DNA from: Chloromonas sp. AAM2
Lineage: Eukaryota; Chlorophyta; Chlorophyceae; Chlamydomonadales; Chlamydomonadaceae
Assembly (NCBI GenBank): GCA_004335635.1
Contig: QAXH01005246.1
Location: forward strand, 1-64,000
DNA length: 64,000 bases
Direction of reading: 5' to 3'
Part shown: positions 11,301-21,848 of the stretch, in pieces
How positions within the stretch are numbered: position 1 is the stretch's first letter
How the letters are laid out: each line of letters opens with the position of its first letter
Notes under the pieces: model-generated
Seen by the model: the letters and a program-made list of their open reading frames with translations, nothing else
What the model was told of the DNA's origin: nothing
The model's database searches: none
Program-made: the position numbers and the translations under genes

Positions 11301-13289
11301 AAGTTGCTACTCGGACCTGCCAATGTGGCGATTTGTAGCAGGACATCACATTTGCTAACCTGGAGGCATGCTTCCCTGACCCCATGTTGTGCCTCACATG
11401 GCCCGCCCGCCCATGGTGCCCTCCTCTCTCCTCAGGTGAGCATGGTCCCCCTCGTGAGCGGCGTGGTGCAGGAGGCGCTGCTAAGGTGGCTGCGGGCGGC
11501 GGAGCTCACGTGCGACAGGGCGGCACTGCTAGTGGCTCAGGACCCCAAGGTGCGAAATGGCTGGTGACCATTGCCGGATGGCTAACTTCATTCCATGCTT
11601 CATTTCTACTGTATATGCACCATGTGAGTGTTGAGGCTGCCCCCGTCACCACTGTTGGTCATGTCATACGGACCCCCCTGTCAGCACACTGTGAGCATGT
11701 GCTCGCTGGGAACCTGGTCCTTGATGCTCATTGGCTGCTCATTGCGATCATTGCGGCATCTGTACTGCACATGTGGGCTGCTCCATTAGTTGATTCAACA
11801 TCACTGTCCCCTTCAACACGGCAGAGAGAACCTGGTGATTGGTACCCATTGGTTTTTAATCATGGGTCTCATTACTGCTTGGTACTGCAGGTGGTGATTG
11901 GCGCGCTGATGAAGCTTGCCGGCGGCTCGCCCTCATTTGCCAACGAACTCAACGTGGATGCATTCCTGCAGCAGGTGATTGGGAGATGAATGAAAGCATG
12001 AAGGCGTGCGCCCTGCCAGGCAAACACTGGCTGGGAGGCAACACAGCATGTCTTGGCCAACCAACACCCACATTAGGTGCTGCGTGGATGTGGGTGTCAT
12101 GTTGATGGGCTGGTGGTCTCGTGTTGCACTGGGGTTTTCTAGGGTAGGCTCACTGGGGTGGCTGGTCAGCTACGTTTATCACGTGTCATTTGCTGATGGC
12201 AGTCAGTGAACATGATTTGCGTCAGCAACAATCACCAAGAGGGATGAGCGGCAAGGAGCAAAACGTTAGTTAACGGCTTGTGCGGTGTCAAGGCATCATC
12301 GTGTGTTGTGCACTGCGTGTTGCGCTATGTATACCCGCATCAGGGGGGCCGCCACGGGGAACGGAACACGAACTCAATGGATGGAACGGCAATCAAACTG
12401 TCAATATACTCACTTCTACATTACTTTAGCAGGCAAGGAAGGGCCTCCGCAGTGTCAAGTCATCAGGTGTGACGGTGACAAGCGGGACTGATCGAGTGAG
12501 CCCGCGCCAAACTATCAATCGTGCTGTCAGAGAACTCCACATGTGCTGCTGCCTGCAGGCTCGTTCGTACGAGGAGGCCACCAGCAGCATGTTGGGCTGG
12601 TACCTGCGCAATGCCCAGACGCGCGCCCTGTCGCACCCCTTACCCGTCATGCGAGCAAAGGAGATAGACGCATGGGCGGCCGGAGGGCAGTACAAGCAGC
12701 TGCTGATGAGGAACCAACAGAACAAAATCAAGGTGTGAAGAGCGTACCGTAAAGCAACGTGCAGTATTGTTCTAAACCCGAGGCTAACACGAAATTGTTC
12801 TGTAGTCAGTTTCGAACACGTATCCTTCTGGGAAGGGCTTGTGTTGGGTGGCGCTGACAGGGTGGTGTGGCATGCATGTGGCATGCTGGGTAAGCCCAGG
12901 CGCGCTGGACAACAAGTCTTACATGATTGTGCGGTACAAAGCTGGAACGGTTGTGATTGTGGTGAACACGGCTGTATGTGCTCGCTGGATCTGCCCTGAC
13001 CGGCTGGAAACGTACATGCAAGCTTGTACCCTGTTCATTTCCTGCCCTGCCTGCCTTTTCAACCAATGGGATTCAACCAACTGGATTTTAAGGTGGATTG
13101 TGGTTGCAGGTGGTGGAGTTTTCATCTCCAACTCCCGGTCAGCAGACCCAGCCCAGCTATCCCCCATCTTCCCCTCAACCCAGTGCGGGCTCGGTCCTGC
13201 CTGGGCCTGTCCTGGGCGCACCTGGGGAAGTCACTCTCCCCTTCAGGCCCAACGGCCATGGGCCCTCACAGAGGCGACTTCAAGCATAA
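8397..13289 (+). CDS. M48-family zinc metalloprotease, probably plastid or membrane
   Basis: Eleven exons are proposed: 8397-8552, 8722-8801, 8985-9061, 9427-9527, 9857-9901, 10304-10405, 10843-10926, 11436-11549, 11891-11974, 12559-12732 and 13110-13289. All splice phases agree, giving 398 residues. The zinc site is HELGH (192-196), with the third ligand Glu238 in a helix reading RAAELTCDRAALL, the ExxAD-like signature of M48 peptidases. The run from DDFRHPLDQQNTSLL through LTHPLPV-type sequence (here LSHPLPVMRAKEID) resembles plant M48 proteins such as Arabidopsis At3g27110, as I remember that family. The first exon is basic and Ser/Thr-rich, like a transit peptide. The second exon's acceptor (after CTGCATGCAG) was chosen by phase and is the least certain boundary. 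The Pro/Gln-rich last exon has no remembered counterpart. Substrate unknown. Confidence 0.85.
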
Positions 13290-14535
13290 AACACGAAGGC
13301 TGGAAAGAGAAAGCTCACCAGGCGGCAAGACCCATGTACCCTCATCCGCTGGTCACAGAGCAGACAGCGTTGCTCTGGCTGACGCGCACTACACTGTCAA
13401 CCTTTGGAAATATTACGCCCTACGTTTTCAGATGTGGTGAAAGTTGCTGATGAAGTGCTGCGCAGCATGGCATGCCAGCTTGTTTCTGGGTACGTTGAAG
13501 AGCGCGTTGTTGCCTACTGTGATGTATATGTGCCCTTGTTATGTTGCCTTGGAGCATGACGTGCCCATGGGCCTGTCTTGCGTTTTGATTTTGATGCATG
13601 CATTTGAGCGGCGGTTTGGCACATTTGGTTCCAAGTTTTGGTTCTTGTTGATGCTGGTTCTATATACGTACGCGCTGCACTGCTGCTGGCTGACATCTGC
13701 TGTTGTTGGTCTGTTGCCTGCTTGTTTCACTGCTCTTCGTGCTTAGTTGAGATTGTAGGCTGCCAGAACGGGTGTGCTTTAGTGTTCTGGAATTCCTGAC
13801 AGTGTGACAGTGCGACAGTAGCCATTGGGTTTTGCCGTTGAGGTTTGTAGTTGTTTTTGGAGTTTGCACAGACATTCACAGTTGGTAGGGCCTGTGAGGT
13901 TCTACACATGTGCGAGCTTCAGGTTGCGACAAGTGACGCACTCAGACTTGGAGTTCTGAGTGTTGGGAGTTGCAAGTATGAATGTAGGTCTATGAATGTA
14001 AGTGAATTGACCGCGTCTTGTAAGCTTTGCTCGTTAAGCACAACCCAGTTCGCATCCCACAAATCTGTGACATCCACGCTAGAACAAGCAGACACAGGAA
14101 TCAGTAATCAGAGGCTCCCGCCAGCCGTGCAGGGACAGCAAAACGACACAACTCTCTGCCACAGCCTCTTACTTAATGTAGACATTTGTCAAGTGTCTGT
14201 GGGCACCAGGGCAGCAGTCAGCACCAGACACCAAGGAGGCATAGTGTGGAGAATGAGCTGCAGATCATGCAAGGGCATGTCCCAAAAAAAGTAAAGAAAA
14301 AAGTGACACCAACTGAAAGCGTTTGAAAGCGTGTGTGACGTTGCCCTTCGTAGGGTAGACAGGTGAGGTGTCGTGGGACGCACTGGACCAACGCATTCCG
14401 ATCTCTGTGCAGAAGGACTTGACAGGAGCTCGTTACATTGGTTCAGAGCTGTGTGTCGTAAAGGCCTTTCCGGCTCAGTTTGGCGTCCTCACGTCCGAGC
14501 GCAGCCCCTGCCTCTTGACAGTGCATCGAACCAGC
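13290..14535. other. Intergenic, M48 protease 3' end to RIBA
   Basis: No gene is recognised. Chlorophyte-type TGTAA poly(A)-signal words occur near 13996 and 14018, in T-rich sequence suitable for a long 3' UTR of the M48 gene. A plus-strand frame opens at 14368 in phase with RIBA, so the RIBA 5' end could lie as far upstream as that. Confidence 0.5.
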
Positions 14536-16651
14536 ATGTCGCTTCAGGGGCTGCAGTCGCCACCAGTTATTCACACCTCAAGGAGCCACGCGCCACTGCG
14601 CGCTGCACCCCTACCTCCTGGATGGACCGGCAAACCAGCGGCGAGATGCGTACACATGACATCTGCACACGCTCAACAGCGAAGCAGCCCTCTGCTCTTT
14701 TCTGGGGTCGCAGCGCCATGGCAGGCAAAAAGCACCCAGCCGTCGGTGCTTTGTCGTGGAACCCCGGGCTTGATGAACTTGCCACTGGATCGTGATTTAG
14801 ATGAACCAATAGCCGGATTCGACAGCATTCGCTCAGCACTTGACGACTTGGCCGATGGCAAGTTTGTAGTCGTGATAGACGACGAGGACCGGGAGAACGA
14901 GGGCGACCTTATCATCGCAGCGGACAAGGTGTGCAGCGTCTGAATAGACATTCACAGCCTTGGGTCGCGTTAGGATAATCCTTGGCAATTCTGCACCATT
15001 ACTTTGGTCCAGGTTCACTTGTGCTTGCATGCACGCTTTTTTACAGGTCAGCCTTTTCTTCGTGCTTACAGTGCATGCACCAGGGTGTCTTTTTGCAAGC
15101 GACCTCCTGCTGCTTACTGCCCGTGCTTGCAGGTAACCACTGAGGCCATGGCATACATGGTGGAGCACACGAGTGGCGTGATCTGCATCTCTATGCCTGG
15201 CTCTGACTTGGACCGCCTAAGGCTTCCGCTCATGGTCAATTCAGCCGAGAACGAAGAGGCCATGTACACTGCCTTCACAGTCACTGTTGACTTGAAGGAC
15301 GGTATCACAACAGGTGCGAACATGGTGCGAGGGACATGGCAGACGGCTAGGCGTCACATGCCATGAGTGCATGCATGCTGCAACAGTGCCATATTTTTAA
15401 ATGGGTATCTTGTTCTCACTCACACTCACAAGCGTTGTCCTGTAAATCACAGAACGCTTGCACAACCTTGAGGGACACTGGTGTGCCATCCAGTGATTCC
15501 ATGCCACAGTTGTGCACTGCTGCATTGACGCACTCCATTATGCCGGCATGTCAGCCTTGCCAACCCTCCTCAACCCCGCGCCCCTTGTGCACATTTAAGT
15601 CACAGCCTGCAGGCAGTATGCCTCGGCGCACCCTGCCTCAAACCACCTACCAAGTTGCAGTCATACGGCTGTTGTTGCTGTGCTTCATCTGTGTGCACCG
15701 TGTACATCTTTGCCCACCACAGGTATCTCCGCATCTGACCGTGCCAAGACTATCCGACGCATGGCCGATCCCACCGCCACTGCAGCCGATTTCCGCCGGC
15801 CTGGACACATCTTCCCGCTCCGCTACCATGCGGGCGGCGTGCTCGTCCGGCCCGGCCACACAGAGGCAGGGGTGGATCTGGCCCGTCTGGCGGGCAGCTA
15901 CCCCGCAGGCGTACTGTGCGAGATAGTAGACCGACGGGACGGCTCCATGTCCCGCACACCACAGCTACTGGAGTTTGCAAAGGCCCACAACCTCAAATGC
16001 ATCACCATCGCCGATTTGATCCGGTATCGGTTGAGGCATGAGCGGCTGGTGGTTCGCACCGCCACAGCTAAGGTGCAATCTCCCTCTTACGGCCTGCTCA
16101 CCGTCCACACGTACCGAAGTGCACTAGATGACAGCGAACATGTGGCTGTGGTGGTCGGGAGCGCTCAGCAGGGTACAGTGTCTGTGCACGTGCACCAGGA
16201 GAGCTGCGTCGGTGATTTGTTCCTGGGTTCGCCCGGTTCGGGTGGTAATGCGGTGGGTGGGTTGCATGGTGTGCTGGCGGGAATGGCCGCGCAGGGGCAG
16301 GGGGTTGTGGTGTACATGCGGCCGCAGCTGGAAGGTCGGCAGAGCCTAGCAGCTGAGCTACAGGAGCTGGCACAGGATCCCAGCAGCAGTGGGAGTTCTC
16401 AGAAGCAGTCACGGGGTGCATTGGACTTGCGGCTGTATGGCCTGGCAGCGCAGATTTTGTCTGATGTGGGTTTGTCGAGCGTGGCGGTAGTGGGTGACGG
16501 TGCGGAGAGGGCTGCAGTGGCTCTGGCCAGCTGTGGTCTGGCTGTGCAGCCCTTGCGAGTTCCAGCAGACCAGCACGTGCCGCAGCATCACAACGGAAAC
16601 GGAAACGGCGCTGCGAATGGCGCGGTGCCTACTCTGGCAGGTGTGAGATGA
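14536..16651 (+). CDS. RIBA: RIBA-type riboflavin enzyme: active-looking DHBP synthase, degenerate GTP cyclohydrolase II
   Basis: Three exons: 14536-14928, 15133-15313 and 15723-16651, with agreeing phases, giving 500 residues. After a transit-like leader of about 90 residues comes a full 3,4-dihydroxy-2-butanone 4-phosphate synthase domain. It contains [10 protein letters not shown] (115-124, metal-binding acidic loop), [30 protein letters not shown] and [14 protein letters not shown]. The C-terminal half aligns with GTP cyclohydrolase II in fold order ([27 protein letters not shown]). However, of the three zinc cysteines (C-x10-C-x-C) only Cys353 remains; the other two positions are Ser364 and Gly366. 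The usual RGHEGRGIG segment is also replaced. It therefore probably makes only dihydroxybutanone phosphate, as reported for Arabidopsis RIBA2. An upstream in-frame ATG at 14368 exists. Product is plastid by inference. Confidence 0.92.
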
Positions 16652-17036
16652 GTGGAGACAAGGCCATGCAAGCGCTGTGTAGCCTCCATTAGAGGCAGTT
16701 TGCAACAGAACTTAGTTAGCCGGACGAGTGGAATGTATTTGCTGCTGTAGCCTGCAAGAGTGTGCGTTATATCAAGACGCTTCTTGGTGACCTGGCATGG
16801 GCGCCTGACAGGTCCGCCTGATCTCATATACAGATGGTTTTGACACTGACCTGAGAGCGATGTGCGCCGCGTTTCATTATGCAAGGCATTTATGCACTTT
16901 CTCATGCGGACTCTGTGATCCTAAAATTCTAAGTTGGGGCCACACATGCAAGCCGCTCTCTGCATGGGATGAATGCCTTGTACCGAGTGAAACAGGCAGT
17001 GAAGGGAGTGGTGCTATGTATCATCAGACAGGGTTT

Positions 17037-17041
17037 TGTAA
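17037..17041 (+). terminator. Candidate poly(A) signal TGTAA for RIBA
   Basis: TGTAA is the usual poly(A) signal of volvocalean green algae. This copy is about 390 nt beyond the RIBA stop, a normal 3' UTR length for such algae. The word is short and can occur by chance. Confidence 0.3.
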
Positions 17042-17813
17042 ATGCTATCAGTTCTCAGCTGCTAGCAGTGCCGTCGTGCTTCTGGCTTACATGAATAAAG
17101 AGTGCAGTTGCACCAACCTGCTTACCGTTTATCGCTGTTCTGCTGACTCTGCTGTGCTCTTGGTAAGAAAAAGTGTGTGACATGAGGCCGCGGGGCATGC
17201 ACATAAGGTTCAGCCAAAGGGGCCACACACCATCCATCACATCTGATCCGCGTCGCATAATTTACAGTACAAACCGAAACAGGACAAGTGGCCTGTGGGC
17301 AACAATTAAGCAGCACAACGTAACCCAAAACTCGCGGTTTCTGTTTGGCAACTATCTATATATACTGATTACATCAGGGGGGCCCACATGCACCGAGCGC
17401 GAACGCTAGCAAGCCATGCAAGAGGCGAGGCTGGATGCCGCCCTAACCAACCCTGAGCAACAGATGAGCAAAAAAACAAATTGCTGCAAGGAAAGCAAGC
17501 TCCAGACAGGCAGGTTGCTGTGGTGTCGGTTATCATGCCGTTGCGCAGTACCTACACCAGCAGGTGCTAGATTGGAAATCAAGTCACTCAAGTTGCCAAC
17601 ATGCACTCCAAACGCTTCACAGTGTTAGGGAGGCTACAGCAGCCTGAGCCCACCCTCACGTTAAAAACTGATTTCTATGAGCGCTCGTCTCTGGTTTTCT
17701 CCATTCTAAATCGTGTGGCTTCAAAGCCGGGTGCATGCACGTCATACGTACGCCTGCAAGGGCATGAGAACATGATCATACGATTGGACATCAGGCTTGC
17801 CGCCTCTGTAATG

Positions 17814-17851
17814 TTTGGTTGAGCCCCCGACTTGACTGGGGCTCAACCAAA
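17814..17851. repeat. Perfect 14-bp inverted repeat
   Basis: TTTGGTTGAGCCCC (17814-17827) is separated by ten bases from its exact reverse complement (17838-17851). It lies midway between RIBA and SPC3 and far from any stop codon, so a terminator role is unlikely. It could be a relic of a small inverted-repeat transposon or a hairpin RNA. Confidence 0.8.
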
Positions 17852-18782
17852 TCCCAGCATCCAAGCTGTTGTACCCCATCATATATCGTATGGATAGCCC
17901 TCAGCCGACACCCCTAGCTATTGATTGCTTCCCGTTTGGCCATGTGTACATCCCCGTTCTGACTTGGTCGCACATGCATTGACCCACCGCTTCCACGGCA
18001 TGTACGCGTTGTCCGGCTGCACAATCACTCCTTTCTGGTGGTAGTGCACAGTGTGGGGGATTACGGTACAATTCCAGAGCTCAGAAGCATTTTGCCTCAG
18101 AAGACTGCTCATGTTCTGCAAACATATACCGTGAGTTAACAGGTCATCATACCAGTGTGATAAACCTTCAGCTTGAACTCAAGCCGTTCGTGCCTAGCTG
18201 CAAGTGGTAAACTGCAGAGTGCTGCTACACTCAGACCGGTGCATTCGCTACAGCCCGGCTTCCTGAACTTGTACGGCAGTGGTGTAAGGCTGATACCTCG
18301 TGACATATAGCCTATTGTAACCGATGCCCTGGCAGAACAATGCGGTTGATCGGCCGTGAGAGCGACTGAAGGCAGTGAAAGTGTGAAATGTCAAAGGCCG
18401 ACAAACCGTATCCTCACCGCTTCTGTATGAATCGCGCTCCAGCCAGTTTCGCCATTGATTGAAATTCCGTTCGTGCGCACCCTTGATGCCATGGGGTCCT
18501 TGCCCGGCAGCAGTAGCAAGGTCAATCAAAAAGTTGTTATGGGGCTACCCCGATTGTTGCACGCACGATCAACGTTCGCAGACGTGGTGGTAAACACACT
18601 TTGAAGGCTTCGAAGAACAAGAAAAAGTGCCTGGAGAGCGTTTTTAGTCCGTCATGTGACTTCTGGACTAGGCTACATCGCAGAAACACAAGCTGCCGTA
18701 ACGGCTCAGGGAGCCGTGTGTGGTTGACGGAAGTGCCTGTGGCCAGCCAGAGCAGGTGCCAGAGTTTTGACCCTTTGACAAG

Positions 18783-20533
18783 ATGCACTCGCTTGTGAAC
18801 CGAGCCAACACTCTCTTGACTTTCTTCGGCACCGTAGCAGCAGCGCTATGCATCCTAACAGCTTGCACAGGTCAGAAATCACCAATTGTCGCTTGGACAC
18901 TGGGTTGGACAGAGATCTTGGATAGACACTGATGCAGCAATGCAACTACTCGCAGATTTGATACACAAGTCGAACCCCAGCGTCAATGTTTCTTTGCACG
19001 ATGTCAAGAAGCTGGTGGCCAACCAACACACCAACGTTGATCAGGCGAGCGCATCACAGCATGGCACCATGCTGAGCAGCCCTGTCAGAGCCTCGTGCAT
19101 GACACATCACTTGCCTCACCTATGGCAATGCACATCTTGCTTACTTGCTTACAGGCATCTGATCTGTTACTCTGGCTGCCGTTGCACGCTTGTTTTGCTT
19201 GCAGGCCGTCATTTTGTTTAACTTGACAGCTGACTTGCGCAGCGTGTTCAGTTGGAACACAAAGCAGCTGTTCGTTTTTATGCAGGCGCGTCGTTGAGTT
19301 GTCCACCGATGCAGCTAGTAGGACAGGACCTGCAGCACTATGCTTAGCACCAGCCGCATGCATTCAGCAAGAGCCCAGCCGCCTGTTGCTCGCGGCATGC
19401 GGATAAGCTGCACGTATGTGGTACATCAAGGCTAACGCACGTGACTGCTGGCTCGACCGCACAGGGTCATGCCATAAGCTGGCCGCTGACAACTGCTTTG
19501 CAGGCAGAGTATGTTACACCTGAAAACGAGATCAATCATGTGGTGCTTTGGGATGCCATTATTCAAAAGAAGGTGCGGCGATCCACGTGTGAGTTTATGT
19601 GCAAGCAAACTAGACGTAATAACCACAGCCGAGTTGCTACCATCATGGTGGGATTGGCAGGAATTGCAAAGCGAGTATGTGGTGGCATAGGATTGGCATC
19701 AATCCTTGCTCGTTGGGATTGCAGTGAACATGCCAGCACACTAGGATGTCAACTGCTGCTTGTACTTGGATGCGATATGACATCGCTTGATATGCAGCCA
19801 GAACATGTCTACCGTGCAGGAGCATGCCAACTTGCGGCTGCGCAAGCACAAGACCAAGTACGCATTTGTTGACCACGCCCGCGGCCTAAGAGGTGCCAAA
19901 GTCAATCTCAGCCTGCACTGGGATGTCATGCCCTATGTCGGTGGGTGTGTGGGGCACAGGGCAGACCGGCTGGGCTTGCTTGTTGCCATGGGAATGAGTG
20001 TGTGTGCGTACATCCGTATCGTCAAGCAGAAGACGGCGTAAACATCAACTGTGCATCTGAGCAAGCAGCATGTCTCGCAGGAGAAAGTGGCGTGCAAGTG
20101 GCAGTGCCAGGGCGGTCATCAGACTTACTGTTCAAAGCTGGCTCGCACCGTCAAACAAGCAGTCAGTCAGTTGTGGCTGGGTCTGTGATCTGCAATGTAC
20201 GCCATCAATGCACGTGCTCCTGCCTTGCACCAATTTGATTGCTAACAGCTGGTATGACAAACGTGCTAAAAGTTTTTGCTTCCTGCAGGGTACTTTCAAT
20301 TACAGTCCAGATCCTTTGATGCGGGCAAACTACCCAGTGAGTACGTATGGCAGAGATGGGTTGCTTCCATATCCAAACGTTCCAGGAAGGGTTCGCCTGT
20401 TGAACATGGATGGCACAGCGTTGTGGAGCTCACCAACAAGAACCTGCCTTCAACCTGCCTGACTGGTTTATGGGATAGCTCTGCTGCCGACTCGATTAGT
20501 ATTGCTTGCACCGTCACTGGCTCCCAGCCTTGA
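18783..20533 (+). CDS. SPCS3: Signal peptidase complex subunit 3 (SPC22/23)
   Basis: This single-pass ER membrane subunit is required for signal peptide cleavage in the endoplasmic reticulum. Six exons: 18783-18870, 18956-19044, 19205-19285, 19504-19572, 19820-19940 and 20289-20533. The N-terminus (MHSLVNRANTLLTFFGTVAA) is the hallmark SPC3 start and membrane anchor. It is followed by FNLTADLRSVFSWNTKQLFVF, then EYVTPENEINHVVLWDAII and NLSLHWDVMPYVG. All match the family's order of conserved blocks. Introns 2 and 3 appear to start with GC (CAG|GCGAGC and CAG|GCGCGT). The family normally ends soon after LPEAYR-like residues. Here GKLPSEY is followed by about 50 extra residues to the stop at 20531-20533, so the last exon may be spliced differently from my model. 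The modelled length is 230 residues, against about 170-180 in the family. Confidence 0.87.
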
Positions 20534-21848
20534 GGGCGCCTACACTTGGTGTGCTTGCCCGCTGCACGTTAGTTGCGTCAGCTGAGTTGAAATCATCATT
20601 GTACGTTTCTCTTGGCACCCGTGTCTGTTTCATACCTCATGCGTGTTGTGCTTGCATTGCTTGCAGCTGGCTACATGTGAGGCGACACCAAGTACACCAC
20701 ATAGCAGCTTCCCACACTAAAACACATGCGACTCCGCGCATGCACAACATGTGCCTGTGCAAGACTGGTTCCTGACGTGCCTCACGGTTTATCTGACTGA
20801 TATAGAACGACGGGTACGACGGTCATTCACTAGGTGTTGCTTGCATGGGCACTAGCCTACGATTTTGCAAACAGCGGCTTCTTGTGCTGTGCACAAGCAC
20901 TCATGGCCTGAAGGTTGGCATACCTGGGTACTCGCATGCACTGACTGACATGTCTCATGTTGTCTAAAGTATCAGGTGTTGTCGAAGAATTCTGCGCCAT
21001 GATGATGTCACACCTCACCAGGCCTGAAACAAATGACAGTTGCTATGAAGTCCTGCCTGGCGCTAGCCACCAGTTGATTTGTCCATTGACACGTTACACA
21101 TGTTTTTCGGGGCTGCTTGTTTGCGGCTTAATGTTCCAATGCTAGGGAATTCTCCCCTCTCAACATCGACTTATGCAGCATTGCTTGTGTATTCGAGTGC
21201 AGTGCCTCAGATTATCTTTCACCTCTTTACACGGGCCAATGTGCCAAAGGCAGTCATAAAGCCAATGTAAAGCGTGTGCCCGCCGAGGGCAATGCGCTTC
21301 TCGGCTTTCTCTGCCTTCCTACTGCTGTCTTACCCTGTTGTCACCTTGTCCCTGCCACCACACTGACTCCAGTGGCGTTTCTGGAAAGTGTCCTAGAACT
21401 GGCAAACATCTTTTTTTTCCGTACCAGCTTGCTTGAAAATGTCATCAGAATTCAAGATCGTACAATTCTGTACATGCAGACCGTGCACACCATGTGAATG
21501 ACCGTTGTGATTAGTCGACCTAACAAAGCTAGTGCTCTTGCTCCAGTGATAATGTGGTCTGGCCCGTTCGCTGGTCAATCCCAGCAGCTACTGCTTCTCA
21601 AAGCCTATGCTCAAAATGGCTGAAAAGGTTTTCAGGTTCCGGAATTGTTAGTCATTACTATGCTCACTACAGAATGCGTCATTTGTGCCTCTTCTTGTTC
21701 TTGAACACTCGTACTGTGGCTGTGCCGCTCTGCATAAATTAGTCAGGTGTGACTACTCAACGGCCAGGAACCTTGGTGCCTGCTTGATTTGCAGACAGGC
21801 CTCCGAAGAGAGTACATGACAGTTGCCCCTGCTAGCTCATGCAGATCC
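20534..21848. other. Intergenic, SPC3 to ankyrin gene (convergent)
   Basis: No gene is recognised. The sequence around 21236-21276 (gcagtcataaagccaatgtaaag and flanks) recurs at about 24850-24892, inside SGPP intron 3, so a dispersed repeat is present. It contains a TGTAA word at about 21266 that could serve SPC3, although it is over 700 nt from the stop. Confidence 0.45.

Larger units (their letters stand above)
16652..18782. other. Intergenic, RIBA to SPC3
   Basis: About 2.1 kb without a recognised gene. It holds a TGTAA word at 17037-17041 that could end the RIBA transcript, and the 14-bp inverted repeat at 17814-17851. A 93-codon minus-strand frame at 18248-18529 has no family resemblance or splice support and is left unannotated. 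Confidence 0.5.

Noticed and set aside
18248..18529. 93-codon minus-strand frame between RIBA and SPC3
   Set aside because: No family resemblance, no supporting splice partners, and composition like the surrounding non-coding DNA.
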